This document shows, one piece after another, positions 1 through 11,400 of a stretch of 64,000 bases of DNA. Each line of letters starts with the position of its first letter. Within the stretch, counting starts at the first letter, position 1. The notes under the pieces were generated by a model. The model worked only from the letters and a program-made list of their open reading frames with translations. It was not told the origin of the DNA and did not search any database. A program made the translations under genes and the position numbers. This stretch comes from Opisthorchis felineus (taxonomy: Eukaryota; Platyhelminthes; Trematoda; Opisthorchiida; Opisthorchiidae). Where the stretch lies: NCBI GenBank assembly GCA_004794785.1, contig SJOL01006429.1, forward strand, positions 342,323 through 406,322, written 5' to 3'.

Positions 1-21
1 TCGCACTTCAATGCGAGCGAA

Positions 22-232
22 GGGTGGGAACGAGTCAGGAGATGTCAAACAATAACTTGGCAGCGAAGTGTGAAAGTCATTACCAACAAACTCAGCTGCA
101 CTGGCCATTGCCGTCTCCCTGGATGGGGACCCCGAGACGGAACATATCAATGGTTGTCAGACATGGCCCAGTCGCGCCCTTAATGGCGCTCGTTCATCCA
201 AGCTATTGCCCTCAATGCATAGTTCCCTGGAG
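22..232 (+). mobile_element. RTE-like LINE, 3' end of pol (fragment)
   Basis: One reading frame gives the stretch TITWQRSVK followed by CRLPGWGPRDGTYQWLSDM, a stop and WRSFIQAIALNA. This is the C-terminal tail of the pol protein of RTE-type non-LTR elements. The same tail is on the - strand at 60200-60480 in this window (PGWGPQ, WLMTMAEM, QWRSCIKAIAFNA). The coding part is broken by a stop, and the 5' part lies off the window or is lost. Family assignment rests on this motif series, not on a search. Confidence 0.7.
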
Positions 233-639
233 CTACGCATCAATTATGTCAGCTCCCACCTCCAAGGCGCAGTTGCCTACCCCACCTTCTCAAATCATCG
301 ATGGACGAAATTGTGACAGCTATAATCACTGTACGACAAGTGTGCAGTTCTTACAGCTCCCTCAACCCCGTTGACCGGATATCTGTGCTCACAACCTCAC
401 CAGATGAGAAAGGAGCGCTAAAATCCTCGACTATATTTAAAACATGCGCCTGCATTTCCCTCACCTTTACCTCACGCCTCACCAGGCAAACGCCATGCCC
501 GTGCAAAACACTTCCGAGCGCGATACCACGTTGACTACGGCAACTACCCGACTGTACGGCTTCAGTCCGTGTTAACAGCCAGATTCCACAAGCCTGTAGC
601 TCACCTAAGATTTTATTCCACTATATATAATCTCAGCAA
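233..639. other. No recognisable gene
   Basis: Short open frames only. It may be the 3' untranslated part of the RTE fragment before it or the start of the CR1-like element after it. I see nothing else. Confidence 0.4.
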
Positions 640-1860
640 TGTCCCGACTGCTCCCTCTCTCAAATTCAGGGGTGCTTACATCCTCCCCAGACGAAGCAGT
701 TCAAACAATCTCCCACATCTAAACCAGATTGCATACCCGGGAAGACCAGCACAACACGTCCAGAATTCACAGTCACAATAATCTATCTATATCAAGTGAG
801 CTTCCCAGAGAATGGAATCCAGTGACCCAGATTGGTCTCCAGCCCAAAACTCCTCGAAAGAATGAACACCTGCATTCGCATTACTACACAAAATACTGTA
901 TTACAGCCTCAGGCACCTTCCAGTCAACCGGGAAACAAGCCACCACCCGTTACATTTATTACGGACGCTGTTCCAACACATTCGAATGCCGTCCAACTAG
1001 CCTTAGTAGCATAGTATGAAATTTGACGGGGAAAACCAACAACAGCACGATCTCCTCTTTCCTGTTCTCGAAGGAACTGCGTCGCGCCCGACAGCTTCAT
1101 CCCATCTGATTAACCTAATTCGTTATTACTCTTATCTCAGTACCGCAGAATCCAAAGCACATGTCCATTATACATTTTCCATTTTTTTTCAGAGCTTCCG
1201 ATAGAACCCCACAGTGCGCTCATTCGGGTTCGAGAACCCTGCTTTTGGTGGTTCCAGCTCTCGGCGGTAGTCAGTATACCTGGCCAAACACGATTCCCAA
1301 TTTTGAGTCCAAATCTTTTCATATGTCCGAGGTTCACAAGGAGTCCTTCAAGAAGTTACCCCACGACCTTTTCCCTTTATTATCTTCATCAGTCCTCCGC
1401 CTTCCTCTTCAGTCGCGATTGCACAGCAGTGCTCTATGCTGGCAATTTAAAACGTGGTGCAGCGACCCAACGGTTCTGCCGAGGGCGATCAACGGCTGTT
1501 CGTCACGAGCATATCGAAACTCCTTTCCCATCAACAAAAAGAAAACGGTGTGTGTGGCTATCCATAGACTTCCCATTAAGCCCCTAACATTCTAGCGACA
1601 CAGCCCCCGTCCTTAAGTCTGTACATCACACCCATTTCGAATCCTTCACCAGGTCGTACATATAAGTATGGTGAGGAAAAAATCGGTTCAAAAGTCATTC
1701 GTCGTTCTTCGGATGCTTCGCCGCACCTGCCCCCGTATTACTCGCATGGCTGATGAGCTTGGGTTCATTCGTTCCTATTATGAAATGTATCGGACTAATA
1801 TCGCAACATCCACTAGTTGCTCCTATTATTTTTCACCTACTCGCCCCGAATCTGCGCACA
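640..1860 (+). mobile_element. CR1-like LINE, decayed reverse transcriptase region
   Basis: Broken frames follow the order of a CR1-type reverse transcriptase. First comes a fingers-like piece (SSPDEAVQTISHI about 680, LPREWNPV about 800, CRPTSLSSIV about 985). Then there is a palm-like piece at 1325-1450, where the expected FADD box reads YAGN, then PINKKKTVCVAI near 1530. Last is a thumb-like piece at 1668-1760 (KSVQKSFVVLRMLRRTCPRITRM). The thumb matches the - strand element at 10472-11083 ([23 protein letters not shown]). Many stops and frameshifts mean it is dead. The edges are approximate. Confidence 0.55.
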
Positions 1861-1959
1861 GATATGAAATTACCGGCCGACTCGAGTCGACGAGCCCTCG
1901 GAATCTTACTATTGAACCTATAGCTGGACAGCTCTTCCCTCCGGATTGAATCACAGCAT

Positions 1960-3173
1960 CAATAAAGTTAACTAAAAAGTGGAGTCTAACCTTCATAGTG
2001 TAAACTCGCTTGCCCTCGTCATCCAGGTAAAAGCGCAGTAACATTCCGACGACGAAATCAGCGTTCGCCACGAATACACAAGTCGGAAGATCCCGAAATA
2101 ATACTGAAAGCTCATTGGTCGAAAGTCCGGAGGGTAGGAATAGGTCGACAGTAGGTCGAACTCAGGTAATGTTCGTGCGGGATTCTAGCACATTATTTGA
2201 AGACAGATGGCTCTTCGTGACCCACACCGGTCAGGAAATATGGCCAGACTGTGCCAGAGAGTGCAGAACGTTGGAAGGTTTATTCGAAGTGGGAACCTGT
2301 GGTTGATGGTCTTGCCTGGACTGAACATGTCTGTTTAAGTTAGCAACGCCTTCTCCGGTATCTCTTTTCGTGACGCTCTACGTGCCTGCATATACGTTTT
2401 GCTCGGTGTGATTCGGCTTTCTTCAATCCTGTAATATACTTCTCATAGATATGGTGCAGTAATAGTATGATAATGACCAAATATAAGTTCCACCATCGTT
2501 ATATGTCAGGGCCGCTTATGTGTCTGGGATTTCCTAGTGAGGGTTCGCCCTAGCTGGAAATCTTCCGGCAAGTACTGGGTACCTGAAACCATGAAAGATA
2601 TCCTTTTTCTATTTAAGCTTCTCAGGTCAATGAACGGCCAGCACAAGGTTGATCCGGGTGCCCGAATCAACGCCTCGATCTAGTGTAATAATACGTGAGG
2701 CCGCGTTACGTTATGCGATCTAAAAATCACAACGCCAAGTTTCTACCATCGCCAGTGGGGTCTCAGCCTGATTGAAGCGCGTCAAAAAAACCAGGAGCAC
2801 CAAAGGACAAAAAGCGAGAATTCCCCGCGGGTATGCACCGGATGCGCACCGAATGTTCGAGTGTGGACGCGAAGTACTACCTTGGTAGTAAGACCATGGA
2901 GAAATAGATACGCGAAGCGCAAGCAGATGGCGCGCCAGAATATTGAAACCCCAGATCTCAGTTGGGCTGGCCGCGCCTTGGACGCACAATGCTTTTTCCC
3001 GCAAAACCTTTGTGGATGGAATAAAACGTTTTAGGCCAGAGTGTTGCATTTTTATGCGTATGTGCTCAGACCAAAAATCCTACTAATCTGCGTTCATTTT
3101 TACGCAATTTGTTTAAATTGATCTCCGTTCGAAAGTTTTGGCGCATATTCGACTTTGAACTGCTTATTAGACA
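1960..3173. other. No recognisable gene
   Basis: A 109-codon frame on - at 2720-3049 shows no motif I know. The rest is short frames. No RNA gene or repeat was recognised. Confidence 0.4.
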
Positions 3174-3345
3174 TCGTGTGCGTCAGCTAGGTTCGTTCAG
3201 CTGTCCGCTATGATCGGCGTAGTTTCGATTTGGCTAGTTGATTAGGCATCGTGGACCCCTAGGCGCATGTAAGTCGTGTGCGTTAGCTAGGTTCGTAAAG
3301 CTGTCCGCTATGATCGACGTGGGTCGCACGTGGCTAAGTGATCGG
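3174..3345. repeat. Tandem duplication, about 100-base period
   Basis: The segment starting TCGTGTGCGTCAGCTAGG at 3174 recurs at 3274 with few changes. Both copies share GCTGTCCGCTATGATCG and end in a TGGCTA box followed by a TGAT or GATT run. There are about 1.7 units. Confidence 0.75.
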
Positions 3346-4968
3346 CGTCATGGTCTTCCTGGCATAGTTCTCAAGCTATAATGGAACACTCTGCTGTTGA
3401 AGAACAAACTCGGCCGATTGCTCGCCAATAATGATCGCTGCTTGCGCAAGTTACACTGGTTGCAGTAATTATCGAGAAAAAATTGTTTACAGGAATGGCA
3501 TCTCCGCATATTTTGCGTCCACAAGGGCCGTTTAGATTCCACTATGTTCAGCGAATTATTTCAGCCGTAAAACTATTTTAAAAAGCTGCCAACTGTAAGT
3601 GAATCATCTTTTTCCGCAATTCGCGATTTCTTATCACATTAGGTAACGTATTCACAGTCGGTGGTGTTTATTGACCTTGAAGATTCGCACACTTAAACAA
3701 ATAACCAATGTAGGTAATTCGCATAATGCATGTCAATGTACATTATACACAGACATTCTGCTCTATGAAGTGGCAACCCTGAAAATGTCGTAGCTTTCGA
3801 GAAGTCGATTCCACTGTGCGAATACTGAGCGGCGTACGGCTGCATGTTAAATCAGGAAACCTAAATAGGCGGGATAGACAGATGGGATCGAAAATAAGCT
3901 TGGGCTACCCGCGCCAGATGGCCCAATCGACTGACGAACCGACGCCTGCCAGGATTGTTTCACAGTGCAAACCAGGAGCTGGCTCACCGGCACCGCACTC
4001 TACTACTTTTACTTCAGGCTCTATATTCAAGGCTGCTAGAGAGGAGATATCGTCAAACTGCAGCCACGTAAACTGTCTCAGTTTTTTCAGCTGGCTTTCG
4101 AAAAAGTTGAAAATCGCCGAAAATCCCTCCTTCCTTGAAAATCTCGGGTGAACGTTAGCCAGATGCTGAAATCGTGGTTTCTAGCGAATCTAGACCCTAT
4201 TTTCGAGCAAAACTTTTCGTCCGTATTGCTCTCTCTCCCGGAAAGTTACTATCTTGACCATTTTTTGGGGTCTATTTTCTACCAACCCTGTTTCTCGCCC
4301 TATTCCGCCCCAGCCTTTCGTCTTCACTCGAAGACTGATAGTACTCCGCATGAAACTTGGAATTAGTCGTTTTACATCCATACAAATTTCATACGAATTT
4401 AGCCGATAGGTGCTTCAACGTTCCAAAGCCTCTTCGATTGAACTCCAACACATTGGGCCCGCGAAACCCTCACCCGAATGTTCACCCCCTCATGGGAAGT
4501 TACTCTTGGATCCAGGACGCTGTGGTGTCCATCATGGGCACAGACCTGATACTCTACTCAGCCACATACCAAGTGACAAACAGGACCCTCTTTTTCCCAT
4601 TAGCCACTGTCTTTTAGTTTAAATTCTGGCGAGAGAAGAATCAACAACGATGGACTGTTTCAGATCTTGCTTGATGTAGATGTCACCGGAATTCCAAGAG
4701 TTTGGGTACATCGTCTTTCCAAACAGGGTGTCCGTGACGCAATCCGTGTTAGAAATTTTTAGACTATAGTGTTTTCTCTTATGTTCACCACGTCCTGTTC
4801 TGTGGCGCCCACTCTTTCCGGCACGATTTTGGGCAGGCCTCAAGCAGGTGTAAAATTTGTAGAGAGAGGGATACTCGTAACCAGATCAGCATCTCACTCT
4901 CGGACTATCTAGGATACTGAAAACACAATCTAGCCAGCTAAGGAGCAAATTCGGTTAATTGTTTACGC
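3346..4968. other. No recognisable gene
   Basis: Overlapping frames of 63-111 codons lie on both strands between 3816 and 4843. None carries a motif or homology I recognise, and they overlap each other, which suggests chance frames. Confidence 0.4.
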
Positions 4969-5763
4969 CTAATAATGCGTCGGGCTCCATCCCACTAACA
5001 GGAATATATGCCGCTGCAGCACCTTGTTTAGTTCAGGTGGCCGGCCTGCTCCGGCCAGATATTGACCCGTCAACTTCATCGGCATGTCATGCAAGATGAG
5101 GAAAAACATCCTGAGACGAAATGTCTTGGAGCGCCATATTGGCGGAAAACTTATACCTTCATGAAAAAACCAAGTCACTTTGCACCACCTTTGTGTCACG
5201 AACAGGCCTAGTTTTACACGCAACTTGAAACAGACAGGGAGCACCGGCCTCGTCCCGGATGCTGTATATTTTGAATAAGGAGGATCTATGACTATGGTCT
5301 TACTAATGATATATGCGTTAGGTCCGGGTGCCTGAGGATTTTCCAGGATGATTGGAGCTATCAGACCATACGCTGTCCGTATGCAGTAGGCAGTAGGGGC
5401 AGACGGATGGAGAGAGCAGATGCTGCGCTGAGAACTGGTTCTATGAACGAACGTGTTATTAAGCATCATGAATAAAACAGAACGCACAATCAACAATAAC
5501 GTGATCGACAGGAGAACAATAGGGGAAGTGATGTCGGCTTGCTTTGGATACTGGCAGTCATGCAGGGTAAATAAGCCTCGTACATAGCTAGCGGCACAGA
5601 AGACAATCAGTACGTTCAGGAGGCAACAGAACTGTCTGAAAAGCGAATACCAGTCGAATTTGGCACAAAGCAAGTATGATAGCAGTCTTTGGGTTATGCC
5701 GCAACGGAGCAGCAAATGCCACGTCTCAAGCCGAAATGCACACTTGGGCCCACATCCAAACAA
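4969..5763 (-). CDS. 264-codon open frame of unknown function (possible exon)
   Basis: I do not recognise this protein. The frame is long for this composition. The only other frame of this length in the window is the main exon of PQBP1, so it may be a real exon or a recently dead one. Two hydrophobic stretches fit membrane segments, at residues about 42-62 (FCCLLNVLIVFCAASY) and 81-101 (PIVLLSITLLLIV). Between and after them are Cys and His residues and charged loops. The start is simply the first Met. A splice junction could replace either end, and the last 60 codons look less protein-like. A frame at 6085-6384 on the same strand (PDPFVCASCLYLRELG) could be an upstream exon. An unrecognised mobile element is the main alternative. 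Confidence 0.35.
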   Translation of the reverse strand: MFGCGPKCAFRLETWHLLLRCGITQRLLSYLLCAKFDWYSLFRQFCCLLNVLIVFCAASYVRGLFTLHDCQYPKQADITSPIVLLSITLLLIVRSVLFMMLNNTFVHRTSSQRSICSLHPSAPTAYCIRTAYGLIAPIILENPQAPGPNAYIISKTIVIDPPYSKYTASGTRPVLPVCFKLRVKLGLFVTQRWCKVTWFFHEGISFPPIWRSKTFRLRMFFLILHDMPMKLTGQYLAGAGRPPELNKVLQRHIFLLVGWSPTHY

Positions 5764-6999
5764 GCTTTATCAGGTAAGAATCAATACCATAGTAGAGAGA
5801 AAATAGGGCTTCCTGTGAAATTGAGTTGACTGCGTTGTGGGAGATTCAGAGGTCGATATATACTGCGCCGCGCAAATGTGGAACGAAAGTGTGAAGTTCT
5901 CCTTGGCGTGCACTTTCGCGTTTAACACTATATTGTGGAAATGCACGCCTGGGCCTCACAGCAGATAAAGAGTCGCTAGTTACTCGTTTAAGGAGGATAG
6001 TTCGTTATCGACTTTCTTCCTTTGCCGCTTAGTTCTTTATGTTTATATTCATTAATGGACACTTGGTTTTGTTTTTTACAGTTGTCATGCTTGTTGTGGT
6101 CGGCCTAGCTCCCTAAGGTAGAGGCAGCTGGCGCAGACAAACGGGTCAGGGTAGTCAAATTTTTGGCTTACCTGGTCGTCCTGCAAACCCGTATATTTAA
6201 GATGCAACTGGGCCTGGCAGGTATGAAACTGCATACCACGTCTTACGTTCGATGGACACCTATTTCGCCCACATCTCTTGTGGTCCACCGATAGCTGTAG
6301 AGGAGAGTAGCTTGCAATATCCTGGCTCATGGTTGAAAGTGGGTGCCCCGCAGAAATTGAGTGCAATCTGACATAGGATTTCACGCACAGGTAATGCTAT
6401 AATGAAGACTTTAATATAATGACATGTGTTAGCACTGTAAACATATTAGACAGCGAGAAAATTCCCACATTTTCACAAGCGAAAACGAAACCAATTTCGA
6501 AAGCGCCGCGCTCAGGGTCATTAACTAGTAGTACCTCATGCCCCATCGTTATAGTTTTTTGGTTCCCACAACAACGATGACTTTTCACGTTTTAAGCGTG
6601 TCTCGTTGCGTTTACCCTGCTCCCTATTTTGTTGTTGCCTGCCGCGTTCAGGTTGTAACGGCTCGATCATGTCTCAATTGGCATGTTCCCTGCAAGTTGG
6701 GAAATAAACCTATTATTAGCATTATTATCATTGACAGCGTGTAACATTCTTGACACCTCCTGCACCGGTCGACGGCTCCAAAAACCAAAACCATCCTTGC
6801 GTTGCTTAATATTAATGTGATTCAGGGATGAAAACGATGCCGTACGTATACCGACGCCCAAGGCCCTCGTTTTATCTACCCAAAAATTCCAAACCGTAAA
6901 AGTCAAATCTGCCTGTTCTCGACTGCAAAGACAGCTAACCAAAAATTCACCAGCTCCATCCCTAAATTCCGCTACTTAAAACCCCAATCGATGCTCTCG
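5764..6999. other. No firm gene; one weak candidate exon on -
   Basis: A 99-codon frame on - at 6085-6384 contains Cys and His residues (DHKRCGRNRC, PFVCASCLYL) and could belong with the 264-codon frame below it. I see no clear splice pair joining them and no other evidence. The rest is empty to my reading. Confidence 0.25.
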
Positions 7000-7859
7000 G
7001 CGTGGCTCAATCGCAGACTTCCTATGAGACCAATTCCTTTGGCGACAACGCAAGCCGGATCGCCGTTGATGCATGTGCGCATGGCAGCCGAGGAAACCTC
7101 GCTTCAAATGGACTCCATGCTTTGCCACCCATGAAAACTGCGAATGTCTCTATGAACCCGGTAGGACTCTCCTTAGGTGCTGAAATTAATGATACAACAT
7201 ATCGTTACCGGACCATTGACTGCACCAGTAGTTCACAGCACTTTCCCTCGTCACAGACACCCTGGTCTACCGTCCCTCCATGTTCCGCATCCACCAAAAC
7301 ACTCCATCGGACTCAAGCATTTACTGCCCAAGCCCAGTTACATAGCACCCCCTCAACTGCGAACCCGAGAACCTGCCGCTTTGCTCCGGGCTCTCCATAA
7401 TTACATGAAAAGTACATCAGAATGCGCAACCACGTGCTAGGTAAAGTCTCGTTTCTGCAACGGCCGGCGGCTAGCTCAGACCCTCATCTGCTTTCACCAT
7501 CCTGTGCACCCACTTTCGTTCACCTGAAGACCATTTCTGGCCGCCACCCATCCCTTCGCACTCACCAATTTCTGCACCATACCCTCTCCGCACCTCCTGA
7601 TGGTGCGAAACACAGCGCGTCTCAAAAAAACTTCCTTCGGCTGCAAGCCTCCTCTAAGAGAGATCCCCTGTCCCATACTGAGACCCATACTCTACCTTCT
7701 GCCGTGGGTTCAGACCTACTTTGCTCTTTATTTACCATTTACCTCCAGTGCTGAATATACCTCGATCGACTCCGGACACGCACCCAGTCAACCCAACTTC
7801 ATGTACTCCCACCTCCCCCTCCCAGCTCCCCCTATTACCAAACGCCAAAGAAAGTGAGG
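7000..7859 (+). other. Possible 5' part of the CR1-like LINE that follows
   Basis: Overlapping + frames rich in Pro, Ser and His cover this stretch and run up to the endonuclease-like frame. Position and composition would fit the leader or ORF1 zone of the LINE, but I recognise no ORF1 motif such as a PHD, CCHC or esterase box. Confidence 0.25.
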
Positions 7860-10150
7860 TTAGTAGCTTCCTAATTGGTACGGTTTGCTCATCGATAAGC
7901 CTATCAGTCGTGCTGTTCAGTGCCCGCTCGTTACGGCCAAAATTCAATAACCTCCGAGCTATGAGAGCCTTTGCGCGACCAAGCCTGATTTGTGTGACTG
8001 AGACATTACCCTCAGTTGAACTTCCAGACACCTCTCTGGCAGAAAAAACTCAATGGGATGGGGCTGTGCCAAGTCAGAACTTCGTGCAAACCTTATTGAG
8101 GATTTCACCCTCGAAGGGATTCCAGAGGCAATCTAGATCTCTACAGGACCGATTTCAATCCGCCGAATATCTCCTTATCGCCCACTACGGGCCCTACCCG
8201 GTACGCTTCGCTGCTTGCTCAACTGAGTGTAAAGGGTTGGTCCCAGATCGTGCATAGCCCCACTTGTGGCCCAACTACCCCAGACCCAATATTCCCAAAT
8301 GAGAGTTAGCTGGCTACGGTCGCAATGGGTCCACGCTCCCCAGGAAGTGATCACTGCGGCGTTTGTTGCAACGCAGCCGGCTATGGTCTTACTGCTCCTC
8401 CGCGTCCTTCCCTCTTTCATCTCCTCTCTCCAGATATCTCACTGGCTTTTTAATTCATGCTGGCCTCCAGGGACTGGGGTGACCTTTTTCTCTCGACAAA
8501 CACACTAGGCATTTGTGACATCTACCACAACTTACTGACCGCTCTGTACTTTGGCTCTCTCATGAAAATTTTTCACCTTGGTACCTCTCGCCATGATAGG
8601 TAACTAAAAACCTTGGATACTAAATTACACTGAGCTAGCAGGGAATATCGCGAATCTTGTGATTTCCCAATAATACTTCACATCAGTAAGCTCTCAACCG
8701 ACCGAGAGTTTTGCGAGTATTTCTTGAATGCTGTAAATTGAGCACCGACCTCAGAGCCCCCTTTTACTCCAGGCTACTCAGCCTTCTGTTCCGTGGATAT
8801 TGTATCCCAAACCGTCTCTCATTTACCTGTATGCGTTCCACCGAAGGTTGTTTTATCATCAATTATGTGAGTATAGCCGACCATTTGGACGTTTAGATTG
8901 CTGGCTGCTACTTGTCCCTTCCCCTTAAACTTTACTGATTATCCCTGGCGCACGTTTCACAGCTTCCAAGGGTCAGAGTAGCCACCCGGCTCTTAGCAAA
9001 GTAACTATCTCCCTAGCTGATGTTTCTGCCCTTCTAAACTCACCATTATCATCGTCAACATGAAATAAGTGTTTAACACCTTTGCTCCGTCTCCTTCTTT
9101 AAACAAATGAGGACTCCGTCGCGCGGACAGCAGATAATCTTCCATCCCGTGTTTTGAGACATGGCGGTCAAGATATCGAAATCTTTTTCCCAGATCTTTT
9201 TACCCACTCGATAAACTCTGGAATCGTCCCCTCCCAGTATAAAAATCTATAGTCCGCCAGCCTTTCAAATCCGGATCTAGACAAACTACTTTCAACCATA
9301 GGGGGACCCACAATACTCCTCTTTTAATAAGAACTTTTGAACGTCCGGTCAAAGCCCGTTTGCCAGGTTTCTCGGAGTTACAAACGCCATAACTGACCGG
9401 CAGTACGGATTACTGTCTCAGAGACCCGTCACTGGCTGCCAGCTTCATTTCTCTGAGACCATCACAGAAGCCTACGATGCCGGGCGCTCCACTGTAATTG
9501 TCTATTTTTATAAACAAAATGCTTCTGACCAGGCCCTCATTCATCTCTGAGGCAGAAACTTAAATCTGGTGGCATCACTGATTCCTTGTTTCAGTGTTTT
9601 TCTTCCTGTCTGTCTGTTAAAACACAACTAACACAAACTGGCGACAAACGGTCATCTTCACCATCGATCACTAGTGAAGTCCTTCAAGGGAGCACGTTAA
9701 GCCTCATCCTCTTTCTACTGTATAGCAACGCCGTCTTCAGTCCCGTGCCCCATGGTAAAACCTTCCTATTTGCGAACGATACAAAAATCGCCTGCAGGTT
9801 TCCTCTTTCTGCTAAAATCCTTGCCTTTCACCAGATAAAGCAAGACCTAGACTCCCTGGCTGGATGGTCAAATACCTTTGGTCTAAGCTTATCCACTGCC
9901 ATGTACTACGTAAATTTCTGCAACTGCTCTCTCTCAGCTGAGGCGTTCACAATTAATGGTTAACCCGCCACTCACTCCGCACAGATCAAAGACCTTGGCC
10001 TCAGACACTCTTGTGCCTCTAGTTATTCCCATCAAGTCCCGTTCCAGGTTGCGCGAGCACGTAGTCTTTGCTTTATAACGTTGTGCTCCTTCCATATTCG
10101 AAACACAAAGGTGGCAACGTTTGAGCGACAAATTATGGAACTCTCTCCTG
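7860..10150 (+). mobile_element. CR1-like LINE, decayed endonuclease plus reverse transcriptase
   Basis: The 5' part reads ARSLRPKFNNLRAM then ARPSLICVTETL (about 7925-8020), the N-terminal signature of an APE-type endonuclease of CR1-like LINEs. Downstream, frames at 9120-9240 give VLRHGGQDIEIFFPDLF and HSINSGIVPSQYK. Frames at 9390-9500 give ITDRQYG and ETITEAYDAGRSTVIVYF. The frame at 9586-9963 gives QGSTLSLILFLLY, HGKTFLFANDTKI and DLDSLAGWSNTFGLSLS. This is the fingers-palm-thumb order of the reverse transcriptase. The catalytic FADD box is FAND, and several stops are present. The element is inactive. The same class of element in reverse orientation follows it at 10329. Confidence 0.7.
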
Positions 10151-10328
10151 CTTTCTCTTCACTTTATACCCAAAGTTGAAGATTACAATTTTGAAACGTC
10201 CAGCGCTCATTCACAAAAAGTTATTCCCACAATCCAGCCCTCTCTCCTTGTTATCTCCATGAAATGTTCCAAGCGACGGTTGACTGTAAGCCTGCTTGAT
10301 CTGAGTGTGCTGTGTTACTGGCCTGGGT

Positions 10329-11400
10329 TTTTTCACGGATTCACGTATTCACGGATTGATACACAGGATCGAGGCTTTTGCCCAAGTTTCCCGGGTCGGT
10401 TGTGTTCTTGTCGTTCTGCGGTTGTCGTTCACCTGAACGGCACAAGCGAAAAAAGTGTGTAGCACTGCTCTTTAAGTTCTCAGCGCGGGGCAGTATGTTT
10501 GCCAGTACGAGCACTCGCATAGGAAATTGTCTATTAGTGCTTTGAACTGGGTTCTAGAAGGAGCGTGGAAAACCGTCGGAGGAAGGTTATTCCACGCAGC
10601 TACTACGCGGAATGAGAAAAAAATTTGCCTAATAAAAGTGTTTGCTCTGAGCCTGAAAATCTTCTTACCATGTCCCCGCCGTGAGTTTGCTGGCTCAATG
10701 GTGAAAAACCTGTTGGCCAAACCTTGTTCAAACAGGGCACAAGTAAGAATTAGGTCCCCTCGGAGGCGGCGATACTCGAGGGGAAAGAGGTCAAGCGCTG
10801 CGAGACGCATTTCGAAGTCTACGGATTTAAGGCGGGCAACCATTTTTGTAGCAGCTCGCTGGACACGCCAAATGAGGGTTACGTCCTTCGTGCGTCCTGA
10901 GTAGAAAACTTGGTTGACGTATTCAAGAAGCGGTCTGACGTAGGCCCCATGGAGTATTTGGAAGTCCATTCGAGTAAGACGGGAGAAGGTACGCCTAATC
11001 ATCCGTAGAACGGCGAATGCCCTTTGGGCCGATTTCTCGTGGTGCAGTGAGAAGAATACGTTTGAAGAGAGCCAGATACCCAACTTTTTTTGGTATCCAT
11101 CTTCGTGGTGTTTTCTGGTCCATTCTCACCATGCCCGACATAGGCGCTCGTTGAGCCCCTCCCGAATGATATGTGGATGCACTTTTCCTCATTCGGAGGA
11201 AGGTGCCAGTCCAACGACCACTGTTTTGCAGCGTCTACAACCATTTGGAGGGCACTGGCATTGGAACTCCAGGATTTCAAGTCGTCCACAAAAAGTAGAC
11301 ATGGACTTGAAAGAACGTCTGGAAGGTCGTTGACGTATATCAGAAACAGCAATGGTCCCAGGATGAAGCCTTGAGGAACTCCAGTGGAGACCGGCGCTGC
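10329..11400 (-). mobile_element. CR1-like LINE, 5'-truncated 3' half
   Basis: Read on -, the element starts in the palm with SGVPQG and LGPLLFLIYVNDL (about 11390-11330), then CLLFVDDLKSW holding the paired Asp of the active site. A frameshift follows. A 203-codon frame at 11083-10472 then carries the thumb: [49 protein letters not shown] and [13 protein letters not shown]. The 3' end at 10329-10350 consists of copies of an octamer, TCCGTGAA as read on -, the kind of short 3' tail repeat that CR1-type elements carry. It is truncated in the palm at its 5' end. Confidence 0.85.

Noticed and set aside
4969..5763. Membrane part of an IP3-receptor or ryanodine-receptor type channel
   Set aside because: Spacing of the two hydrophobic stretches is vaguely similar but no diagnostic residues match.
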